Assembly: GCA_947473475.1 (NCBI GenBank)
Contig: CANJBZ010000012.1
Span: forward strand, 31,405 to 95,404
Direction of reading: 5' to 3'
Source: Alphaproteobacteria bacterium
Lineage (GTDB): Bacteria; Pseudomonadota; Alphaproteobacteria; Micropepsales; Micropepsaceae
Length of the DNA stretch: 64,000 nucleotides
In this document: in pieces, positions 44,446-51,817 of the stretch
Layout: every line of letters starts with the position of its first letter
How positions within the stretch are numbered: position 1 is the first letter of the stretch
Notes under the pieces: generated by a model
What the model saw: only the letters and a program-made list of their open reading frames with translations
Databases searched by the model: none
What the model was told of the DNA's origin: nothing
Made by a program: the position numbers and the translations under genes

Positions 44446-45306
44446 ATGAAGGTTGGCATTGTTGGCGTCGGGGAAATGGGCGCGGCCATTGCGGGGCATC
44501 TGGCCGCCAACGGCCATGAGGTTTCCGCCTATGATGTGGATTCGGCAAAGCTGAAGGCGGTTGCCGGGCGCGGCATTCGCCCCGCCGGCAGCCTTGAAGA
44601 ACTTGCGAAGATGGCTGAGTTCTTCCCGGTCGTGGTCTCGACAGACGCGCAGTCTACGGCGGTGACGGAAACGCTGTCGCAGCACGCCGAGGACGGCGCC
44701 ATCATTGCCGTAGTGGCCACCAACCATCCCAACACGATGAAGGAGCTGGCGGCGCTGTGCGAAAGCCGTGGCAAGCGCTTCATCGATGCGCCCGTCGTGT
44801 ACGGAGCATCCGGCGCCCGCGAAGGCACACTGCTCTCGCTGTGCGGCGGCGCGGAAGAAGACATAGAGCGCGTGCGGCCCGTGATGATGGCTTACAGCCG
44901 CAATGTGCTGCGCGTGGGACCTGTCGGCGCGGGGCAGTTGGCCAAAGCCTGCAATAACCTTCTCCATTGGGTGCATTGTGTCTCCAATTACGAGACCCTG
45001 CTTCTGGCCAAACGCTTTGGTGTGGATGCGCAGAGAATGCGCGAGGTTTTGTTGGAATGTCCGGCGTTCAATCTCACGCTCAAACGCTGGGACAGCACCC
45101 GCTTCACCTGGCAGGAAAAGGACATGGACGTGACCATGGACTTGGCGCAGCAGGGCGGTTTGTCGCTGCCGTTGTCGGGACAGACCGACCAATTGGTAAA
45201 ACTGCTGACCGCGAAAGATGTCAGCGCGCTGCTCTATGACGAGGAATGCTCGTATCTAGGCGTAAACGTCAAACCAATGACCCCGGAAGAGGGCGGTTTG
45301 GGCTAA
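44446..45306 (+). CDS. 3-hydroxyisobutyrate dehydrogenase-family oxidoreductase
   Basis: Beta-hydroxyacid dehydrogenase, 286 aa. Rossmann motif GIVGVGEMGAAIAGHLAANG, substrate motif DAPVVYGASGAREGTL and the catalytic Lys in GQLAKACNNLLHW. Related to tartronate-semialdehyde reductase, GarR and HIBADH. It is 4 bp after the ThDP gene; ThDP carboligase plus tartronate-semialdehyde reductase is a known pairing in glyoxylate metabolism (Gcl-GlxR), which is one possible reading here. Confidence 0.88.
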   Translation: MKVGIVGVGEMGAAIAGHLAANGHEVSAYDVDSAKLKAVAGRGIRPAGSLEELAKMAEFFPVVVSTDAQSTAVTETLSQHAEDGAIIAVVATNHPNTMKELAALCESRGKRFIDAPVVYGASGAREGTLLSLCGGAEEDIERVRPVMMAYSRNVLRVGPVGAGQLAKACNNLLHWVHCVSNYETLLLAKRFGVDAQRMREVLLECPAFNLTLKRWDSTRFTWQEKDMDVTMDLAQQGGLSLPLSGQTDQLVKLLTAKDVSALLYDEECSYLGVNVKPMTPEEGGLG

Positions 45307-45310
45307 ACAA

Positions 45311-45376
45311 GCTCCTCCCCCGCTAAGCGAAGCGCAGCGGGGGAGGGGGACCATGCGCAGCATGGTGGAGGGGGCG
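45311..45376. repeat. Palindromic repeat CCTCCACCATGC type, copy 2
   Basis: Same building blocks as at 27,274 but in reverse orientation: CCTCCCCCGC, GCGGGGGAGGGGG, CCATGC-GCAGCATGG, TGGAGGGGGC. It is followed by further GC-rich palindromic sequence up to 45,503. No gene is seen in the 268-bp gap. Confidence 0.7.
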
Positions 45377-45503
45377 AGGGCGCCACCATGCGAGCCGTTT
45401 GATCTGTTGTGGAATTTGACTGACGTTCGGTGGGGTGGCCGCCCCCTCCACCGCGGAGTTTACCCTCGGGCCGCGCTTCGCGCGGACCCGGGGGCGGTCC
45501 CCC

Positions 45504-45550
45504 TCCCCCGTGTCCATGGCCGGGTCAAGCCCGGCCATGGACACGGGGGA
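45504..45550. repeat. Perfect 21-bp inverted repeat with 5-nt loop
   Basis: Bases 45,504-45,524 are the exact reverse complement of 45,530-45,550, around a TCAAG loop. It ends 24 bp before the next ATG (45,575) and would form a very stable RNA hairpin in its leader. It resembles the TGTCATGGCCCG repeat at 26,027. Confidence 0.8.
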
Positions 45551-45574
45551 GGATTGAAAGGGAGGAGACGGGGC

Positions 45575-46177
45575 ATGGCCAAGAAAAGCGCGCTTTGGTC
45601 CTACACCATCGCGGGATGGTCGGGCTTTTACGTGATGCTGGTCGAGCTGCTTTCGGGGCGGCTGATCGCGCCGTCGTTCGGCAGCAGCATCTATGTCTGG
45701 GGCTCGGTCATCTTCGTCTTCATGCTGGGGCTGTCCATCGGCTATCTGCTGGGCGGCATTTATTCCAAATACAATCCGAGTGTGCTCAAGCTCTGCGGCA
45801 TTCTCGTCGCGTCGGCGCTAACCACATTGCCGACGGTTCTGTTCGGGACCCAGCTTCTGGACTTCTTCTTCAACCTCATCACCGATCCGCGTTTCGGATC
45901 GCTGACGACCTGTCTTGGCCTGTTCCTGATCCCGACGGTTTTCGCCGGGATGATTTCGCCCTATGCCATCCGCATCATCGTCAAGAACAAGGAAAGCTCC
46001 GGCCACGACGCCGGCTACCTCTATTTCATTTCGACGCTCGGAAGCAGCGTCGGCACACTGCTCACGGCATTTTATCTTGTGCTTCTCTTTGAGATAAACA
46101 CCATATTCCTGGCTGGAATCAGCATCTCGGTTATACTTGGCGGCCTCGGAGCCATCTTCAACTACGATAAAGAGTAA
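45575..46177 (+). CDS. Membrane half of a spermidine-synthase-like protein
   Basis: Membrane protein of 200 aa with about five hydrophobic segments, corresponding to the N-terminal membrane part of fused MFS/spermidine-synthase proteins: VELLSGRLIAPSFGSSIYVW, GSVIFVFMLGLSIGYLLGG and YLYFISTLGSSVGTLLTAFY. In the fused family this part and a methyltransferase-fold part form one chain; here the second part is a separate gene 5 bp downstream. Function unknown in this family. Confidence 0.8.
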   Translation: MAKKSALWSYTIAGWSGFYVMLVELLSGRLIAPSFGSSIYVWGSVIFVFMLGLSIGYLLGGIYSKYNPSVLKLCGILVASALTTLPTVLFGTQLLDFFFNLITDPRFGSLTTCLGLFLIPTVFAGMISPYAIRIIVKNKESSGHDAGYLYFISTLGSSVGTLLTAFYLVLLFEINTIFLAGISISVILGGLGAIFNYDKE

Positions 46178-46182
46178 GACGC

Positions 46183-47085
46183 ATGCGCGCTATTGCCGGT
46201 TTCTTTGCGTTCGTGCTGTCGCTGCTGACGGCTTTACCGCTAGCTGCGCAGCCGAAGCTGTTGCATCAAGAGCGCTCGCTCTATCGCAATATCTTCGTCA
46301 CCCAGGACGGCGATGAACGCTGCATGCTGTTCCGCTATCCGCGTCCCTTCGGGCGAGAGTCCTGTAAACTGCTGACGCAGCCGCAGAAGTTTCTCTTCGA
46401 TTACACGCAGATGATGCTGAGCGGCCTTTATCTCAACGCCAGCCCAAAGCGCGTGCTCGTCATCGGCGAAGGCGGCGGTACGATTCCTACCGCGCTCCAG
46501 GAAATGCTGCCCGACGCGCAAATCGATCTGGTCGAGCTCGACAAATCCGTCGACACGGTCGCGCGGCAATATTTCGACTTTAAGCCGGGCTCGAAAATGC
46601 GGGTCTTTGTCGAAGACGGCCGCGTCTTCGTGAAGCGCATGGTTCCGCAAAAGCCCAATTACGACATGGTTCTTCTGGATGCATTCGATGCGGACTACAT
46701 CCCCGAACACATGCTGACGCGCGAATTCCTGCAGGAGGTCAAATCGATCATGACGCCCAACGGCGTCATTGTCGCCAACACCTTCTCGGACAGCGCGCTC
46801 TATGATTATGAATCGACCACTTACACCGCCGTGTTCGGGAAGTTCTTCAATTTAAGGCTGGCCAACCGCATCATTCTGGGGCGGGCGGGCGGCATCACGC
46901 CTGACGATCTTGCAAATGCGAAGAAGAACGCCGCGATTGTCGAGGCCGAATTCGTCAAGCGCGGCAGCGGGTCCAATTTCCTTTTGCCCTTGCTGAACCC
47001 TAACGTGGACTGGAACCCGACGGCCCGCGTGCTGACGGACCAGTATTCGCCGTCCAATCTTCTGAACGCGCTGCCGCGCCGTTAA
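46183..47085 (+). CDS. Exported spermidine-synthase-fold protein (soluble half)
   Basis: Protein of 300 aa with a signal peptide (MRAIAGFFAFVLSLLTALPL, ending AAQP), then the spermidine-synthase fold: VLVIGEGGGTIPTALQEML (nucleotide-binding motif), DLVELDKSV and MVLLDAFDADYIPEHMLT, typical of the fused family. An aminopropyl- or methyl-transfer domain outside the cytoplasm would lack its usual donor, so either the N-terminal segment is a membrane anchor facing inward or the activity is different. It belongs with the preceding membrane gene. Confidence 0.8.
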   Translation: MRAIAGFFAFVLSLLTALPLAAQPKLLHQERSLYRNIFVTQDGDERCMLFRYPRPFGRESCKLLTQPQKFLFDYTQMMLSGLYLNASPKRVLVIGEGGGTIPTALQEMLPDAQIDLVELDKSVDTVARQYFDFKPGSKMRVFVEDGRVFVKRMVPQKPNYDMVLLDAFDADYIPEHMLTREFLQEVKSIMTPNGVIVANTFSDSALYDYESTTYTAVFGKFFNLRLANRIILGRAGGITPDDLANAKKNAAIVEAEFVKRGSGSNFLLPLLNPNVDWNPTARVLTDQYSPSNLLNALPRR

Positions 47086-47098
47086 CGATAGGTGTGAT

Positions 47099-47704
47099 TT
47101 GACCAGTTCTCAGAACGACGATTCCCAGGCGCTGCCGACCGACGCCGACGTGGTGAGCCCCAGCCACAACCGCGAACAGCCCGCGGTGTGGGAGCGCTGG
47201 TCAAAGAAGCGCACTTTCGTCCGCGCGCTGGAAGGCACCTATAGCGAGCTGACGAAAGACCTTCTCAATCAGCCGCGCGTGCTCACCTTCCGCGACAAGC
47301 CGTGGAAGGGCGGACCGCAGCATTATAGCAAGACCGGCATTACGCCCGGCACCACGTCCGTCGGCCAATCCATCGAGACGCATATCGAAGCGTACGGCCC
47401 TGGCGCTTACGGCCAGAAGCACGGGCATCTGAACAGCGCCGTCTTCTTCGTTATCAAAGGGCGCGGCTACGACATTCATGACGGCCGCCGTATCGATTGG
47501 AAGGCCGGCGAAATCATGCTGGTCGAAAACGGCTGCGTGCATCAGCACTTTAACGACGACCCGGAAAACGAAGCGGTGCTGCTGGTGTTCAAGGCCAAGC
47601 CGCTCTTCCTGTTCATGCACCTGCTTTATCAAAAGATGGTCAGCTATCCGCCGACAACGCTGTTAGAAGGCCACGAAGACTGGAAACCGCCGGTCGATCT
47701 GTAA
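47099..47704 (+). CDS. Cupin-domain protein, copy 2 (paralogue of 37,917 gene)
   Basis: Single-cupin protein of 201 aa starting at TTG (47,099). It is homologous throughout to the 37,917 product: AVWERWSKKRTFVRALEGTY, GQKHGHLNSAVFFVIKG, LVENGCVHQHFNDDPENE, and the C-terminal LFLFMHLLYQK. A variable, Asp/Ser-rich N-terminal tail precedes this core in both. The two paralogues bracket the Tct transporter and ThDP genes, suggesting one pathway. Biochemical role unknown. Confidence 0.8.
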   Translation: MTSSQNDDSQALPTDADVVSPSHNREQPAVWERWSKKRTFVRALEGTYSELTKDLLNQPRVLTFRDKPWKGGPQHYSKTGITPGTTSVGQSIETHIEAYGPGAYGQKHGHLNSAVFFVIKGRGYDIHDGRRIDWKAGEIMLVENGCVHQHFNDDPENEAVLLVFKAKPLFLFMHLLYQKMVSYPPTTLLEGHEDWKPPVDL

Positions 47705-47737
47705 GCGTTGACCGATCTGTCAGTAACGGAGGGGCCG

Positions 47738-49180
47738 TTGGCCGCCATTGATCACAGCGTTGCCGAACCGCTGATCGCGGCGCCGGCGCACGGGCGCAAG
47801 AACTCGCTGCGCTTGGCACAGGCTTTGTTCTGTCTGGGTGTGGGGGCGGCCGTTTGGCTGGCGCCGCTGCAAGTCGGCACGAACACGCGGGCCGCGCTCG
47901 TCATTTCCGCGATGATGATCATCGCCTGGATGACGGAGGTGATGGAATACGCCTCCGCCGGGTTGGTCGGCCTGTTCCTGTTCTGGATATTCGGTATCGC
48001 CAAGCCGGAAATCATCTTTGCCGGTTTCGTGAACGATGCGTCCTGGTTTTACATTGGCGCGGTGTTTCTGGGCGCCATGGCGACCAAAACGGGATTGCCG
48101 CAACGCATTGCCGGTTTTGTGGTGGACCGCGTGGGCTTGACCTATTCGCGGCTGCTTCTGGGCATCATCGTCATCGCGTTTCTGCTGACCTTCATTGTGC
48201 CGTCCGGCGTGGCGCGCGTCGTCATCATGGCGCCGATCTGCATCGGCATCATCAATCTGTTCGGCGTCGATAAAAATTCCAATATCGCGCGCGGCATGTT
48301 TCTGCTGATGGTGTACACCTGCGCCATCTTCGACAAGATGATTATCGCCGGAACGGGCGCCATTACCGCGCGTAACATCATCGAGCGCATCGGCGAAGTG
48401 GATGTTACCTATTCCTTCTGGCTGCTGGCGTTCTTTCCGTGCGCGCTAACCACCATTTTTGTCGGTTGGCGGGTGACGCTTTGGCTGTTCCCGCCGGAGA
48501 TCGAGAGTCTCGAAGGGCGCAGAGCCGAAGTGCAGGCTCACTTCAACAATGTGTCGGCATGGTCGCCGATGCACACCAAGGCCTGCATCCTCGTGATGCT
48601 GGCGCTCACGCTGTGGCTGACGGACTGGGTGCATGGAGTGTCCGCCGCGAAGGTTGCGTTCGGCGTTGGATTGATCGGCCTACTGCCATTTGTGGATGTG
48701 CTGACGGCGGACGATTTCCGCAAAGCCAATATGCTGCCCTACTTCTTTGTCGCCGCGGCTCTCGGCATGAGCGAAGTTTTGCGCTCCACCGGCGGTCTAA
48801 CGGTTCTGACCGATGTGTTCCTTGGCGGAATGGAGCCACTGCTTGCGAACAAGGTGGTTGCCGTGCCGGTGCTGTACTGGACGGCGTTCGTCTACCACTT
48901 CTTCACGGCGTCCGAGATTTCCATGTTGGCGACCTCGTTGCCGATCCTCATGGAATTCGCCAAGAGCCACGGAATTGACGCGCTTTGGCTGGGCATGGTG
49001 TGGACGTTCGCCGCGGGCGGCAAACTGTTCGCCTATCAGTCCGCGCCGCTGATCGTGGGGTACGCCTACGGCTATTTCCGCCACACGGACATGCTGAAAC
49101 TGGGCGCTATCCTTACCGTTGTGGAATTCGTCGCGCTGGCATTTTGCACCTTCATCTTCTGGCCGGTGTTAGGGTTTTGA
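47738..49180 (+). CDS. DASS/SLC13-type anion transporter
   Basis: Divalent anion:Na+ symporter family (CitT/SLC13-like), about 480 aa with 11-13 hydrophobic segments. Family features: MMIIAWMTEVMEYASAGLVG, TFIVPSGVARVVIMAPICI, FTASEISMLATSLPI. An in-frame TTG at 47,708 is possible, but TTG 47,738 has GGAGG five bases before it and is preferred. Likely a carboxylate carrier for the same catabolic locus. It ends 22 bp before the tRNA-Val fragment. Confidence 0.85.
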   Translation: MAAIDHSVAEPLIAAPAHGRKNSLRLAQALFCLGVGAAVWLAPLQVGTNTRAALVISAMMIIAWMTEVMEYASAGLVGLFLFWIFGIAKPEIIFAGFVNDASWFYIGAVFLGAMATKTGLPQRIAGFVVDRVGLTYSRLLLGIIVIAFLLTFIVPSGVARVVIMAPICIGIINLFGVDKNSNIARGMFLLMVYTCAIFDKMIIAGTGAITARNIIERIGEVDVTYSFWLLAFFPCALTTIFVGWRVTLWLFPPEIESLEGRRAEVQAHFNNVSAWSPMHTKACILVMLALTLWLTDWVHGVSAAKVAFGVGLIGLLPFVDVLTADDFRKANMLPYFFVAAALGMSEVLRSTGGLTVLTDVFLGGMEPLLANKVVAVPVLYWTAFVYHFFTASEISMLATSLPILMEFAKSHGIDALWLGMVWTFAAGGKLFAYQSAPLIVGYAYGYFRHTDMLKLGAILTVVEFVALAFCTFIFWPVLGF

Positions 49181-49201
49181 TCGGAGGCTCCTCCCCTCTG
49201 A

Positions 49202-49247
49202 CTTCACACGGGAGGGGTCACAGGTTCAATCCCTGTCGCGCCCACCA
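49202..49247 (+). other. 3' fragment of tRNA-Val(CAC): attachment-site scar (att)
   Basis: The sequence runs from the anticodon loop CTTCACAC through the anticodon 3' strand GGGAG, variable GGGTC, T-arm ACAGG-TTCAATC-CCTGT, acceptor 3' strand CGCGCCC, discriminator A and encoded CCA. The 5' half (GGGCGCG..., D-arm, CTCCC before the loop) is missing; upstream is the transporter gene end. This is what a tyrosine recombinase leaves when an element integrates in a tRNA gene. GC-content and gene content change sharply here. Confidence 0.82.
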
Positions 49248-49651
49248 ATGTTTTCAATGACTTAGGTATATACGCTCCCCACTTCCATGAAATAGGCATG
49301 GAAAAGCTATGGTGGGAAAGCCTCGCAGTCCCTGCCCGGCTAGCAGCTAGATCCCACATTGCACAGGTACCGTGCGGATGGCGAAGTCGCCTAACCAGCG
49401 CCCCACGCGGCCTCACCAGCAACCGCCCGGCTAGCACCTAGTCCTCGGGGGGCACGCCCGAGCCTTAAGCCCTGCGCCTTCAAAATCCCCCTAGGTCGGA
49501 CCCCACTACCCCGGCACCCCCCCATTTTCTCAGATGGTACCTACGCTCCACCCTGCTTACGATTTTGCTCGGTCGATCCGGTGTGCTGGGGACGGGGTGT
49601 GTGGCTGGGAAGTGTCACGGGTAAGTCTTAGTAAGCACCTAAGAATAAGCC
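49248..49651. other. Non-coding stretch after the att scar
   Basis: About 400 bp without a convincing gene on either strand. It contains C-rich, stop-dense sequence and a duplicated CCCGGCTAGCA(G/C)CTAG motif (about 49,337 and 49,426). I see no integrase remnant and no clear promoter. Confidence 0.5.
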
Positions 49652-51817
49652 TTACCCCACATCCGCCGCATCAGTGGCAAAGATACAAGGCATCGCGTCA
49701 TGGGGTCCGATAAGGACGGGCCACCAGAAAGTCTGGTCAGTCCAGCCTTGGGACTTGAGGCCCTCCTGTTTGAAGAGGAGTAGCATGGGGATATCACGTG
49801 CATAGAGCTCAGCTAGATCGCGCTGCTGTTTGGTATCAGGCGCGTTACTGAAGCGTTTTCCGGCACGCAAACGATTTATGGTTCGCCCTGTGAAACCAGC
49901 GATCCAGATTTTATCAAAATGGCCGGCCCCGGCGGGAAGGCGTGAGAAGTAATCAATCACCGCGCTGAGCGCGTTCCAATCCCAAGCAGTCGCGGAAACA
50001 TCCATTGTCTTAGCGATTAGGCCGAGAATCTCATGAGCGGTACTCGTGTCACTGAGCGCAGGTTTATCGGTATCGATACAACTAAGCGGGATCAACGCAT
50101 CAACAGAGGCTATGTGGTGCCTGATGTGGCTCATAGCTAACATCTCGAACCCCACCGGCAGCAAGCGACCGCCGCTGTCGATACTGACTGTATTTGTCAT
50201 CATAATTTTATTTGGAGCGCAGGGCACAATTCTACGGTTAGCATCGGTCTGAATGAATGCAACACCCCGGTCATGCGCGCCGGACTCAAAAGCATTCCGT
50301 AGAGCGCTCTCGAAATTATCGATCGTCTCCAGCCGCTCATACACGCCGCGTGAGGTGTAAAAGCGTGTAACGGCTAAGTCACGATGGTTACGAGCTCCAT
50401 ACATTCTGGAGTGCTGAAGGACAGTGTCTGCCTGCATCTTCTTGGGATTGCGGCCATAGTAGAAGCTAATCAGGTTCGGGATAGTGATACCCCGATCTAG
50501 AATATTCCCCCCAATGAAAATATTGTAGGGTGTCCGAAGGTGAAGTTCTGCGTCAGTGTTCAGCAGTGCAGCAACATCATTGTCTGAATTAACCTCAGAG
50601 ACGACGACATCATCACCCTGCAACGCCGCGCGCAGTTCTTGAAAGACGCTGTCGGCTTCAGGAATGGAACCCCCATCAGCCCTGACAGAGAGTAGAAGGT
50701 CATCAAAGGCGGCATCAAAAATCTTGCGTAACTGCGCCCCACCCGCAACTGCATCCTCCCGGAACGCGGTCAACAAGCTGTCTACCAATTCACTCTGGAA
50801 CTTATGTGCTGATTTTTTTACATCATTGTGGACGACCATCGCGTACTTGCTTAGTCGCTTATCGCCGCTAACTTTCTGCTGTAACCGGCGAATGATAGCT
50901 GCCGAAATGAAGGCGACAATGGATTGTCTGAAAACGGTGATTTTGGTGTTTGTGAATGCTCGACTTTGTAACACGCTGCGACCATCGAGCGAGCGAAGCG
51001 TTTCCTGCTCTTCTTCAGAGACCTCCGTGTAGAGGTAAGCCCGCGGGTCGTCCGAATCGAACGTCCCAAAATAGTCTCCGCCACCCACGTAAGCATCGTG
51101 GATCGGCAAAAGCTCAGTGAAACATGGTCGCTTTGGGAGATAGACGCAGTTATCACCTTCCTCACCATAGGCAGACGGCTGAAGGTATAGCGCATAGGGC
51201 GTTGCAGTAACTTGCAGATAAGATAAGCGATTTATTAGGCGACGCATACCGTCCATCTGATCCGCAATCTTGCCCTGTTCAATGTCCTCGGTTGTCTTCT
51301 TTTTTACAAACCTGATGCTCGCGGTGTCTGCCTCATCATCAACGAGTAGGACCCTCTTGGTGGCGAGGTCTGGATGCGTCTCGCTAAAGAGTTTGAATAT
51401 TCGTGTCAGATTATCTTTCTGTTTTTTTGCAACAAATATAAGTTTTCGTCCGCGCTCATTACCGGTTAGTTTTAACGGCATCGACATAATGTCAAATAGC
51501 GAAACTGTGTCTTCTTCTATGAAGATACCAAAGTCTTTCTTGAACCGAGCCACTGTCTGGTTAGAAAGAGTTTTAGTACCCTTCGTTAAAACAATCGCGA
51601 TCTCGAAATTGTTATCGAAGGCTTCAGAAATAATACCTAGAAATGCGCGCGTTTTACCCGATTGGATCTTACCAAGAAGCATCCCCGGACGTTGAGCGTT
51701 AGTCTCTTCATGAATTAATTTACGGACCACGTTTTGAACGCAAAGGATCAGCTCAGGGCTATCGTTTCCCCTTGCAACGCTCAATCTACCGTAAAAAGAA
51801 CTCAAATTAAGTGTCAT
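49652..51817 (-). CDS. Z1-domain SF2-type ATPase/putative endonuclease
   Basis: Z1-domain protein, 721 aa from the ATG at 51,817, which overlaps the methyltransferase stop in an ATGA pattern; the longer frame to 51,853 is less likely. Helicase-like motifs: GKIQSGKT (49-56), VDDEAD (159-164), QVTATPYA (202-209), GGNILDRGITIPNL (436-449) and VLQHSRMYGAR (466-476). Z1 proteins are known from restriction-like and MORC/HATPase-linked loci and are thought to be ATP-driven nucleases or helicases. No HATPase partner is here; it is the last gene of the restriction operon. AT-rich relative to the left part. Confidence 0.85.
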   Translation of the reverse strand: MTLNLSSFYGRLSVARGNDSPELILCVQNVVRKLIHEETNAQRPGMLLGKIQSGKTRAFLGIISEAFDNNFEIAIVLTKGTKTLSNQTVARFKKDFGIFIEEDTVSLFDIMSMPLKLTGNERGRKLIFVAKKQKDNLTRIFKLFSETHPDLATKRVLLVDDEADTASIRFVKKKTTEDIEQGKIADQMDGMRRLINRLSYLQVTATPYALYLQPSAYGEEGDNCVYLPKRPCFTELLPIHDAYVGGGDYFGTFDSDDPRAYLYTEVSEEEQETLRSLDGRSVLQSRAFTNTKITVFRQSIVAFISAAIIRRLQQKVSGDKRLSKYAMVVHNDVKKSAHKFQSELVDSLLTAFREDAVAGGAQLRKIFDAAFDDLLLSVRADGGSIPEADSVFQELRAALQGDDVVVSEVNSDNDVAALLNTDAELHLRTPYNIFIGGNILDRGITIPNLISFYYGRNPKKMQADTVLQHSRMYGARNHRDLAVTRFYTSRGVYERLETIDNFESALRNAFESGAHDRGVAFIQTDANRRIVPCAPNKIMMTNTVSIDSGGRLLPVGFEMLAMSHIRHHIASVDALIPLSCIDTDKPALSDTSTAHEILGLIAKTMDVSATAWDWNALSAVIDYFSRLPAGAGHFDKIWIAGFTGRTINRLRAGKRFSNAPDTKQQRDLAELYARDIPMLLLFKQEGLKSQGWTDQTFWWPVLIGPHDAMPCIFATDAADVG

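Noticed and set aside
42912..44510. Long minus-strand frame (532 codons) opposite the ThDP enzyme gene
   Set aside because: Its translation is Arg/His-rich and without motifs, while the plus strand has an intact enzyme; it is a shadow caused by high GC.
49202..49247. Intact tRNA gene
   Set aside because: The 5' acceptor strand and D-arm are not present upstream, so only the 3' part exists.
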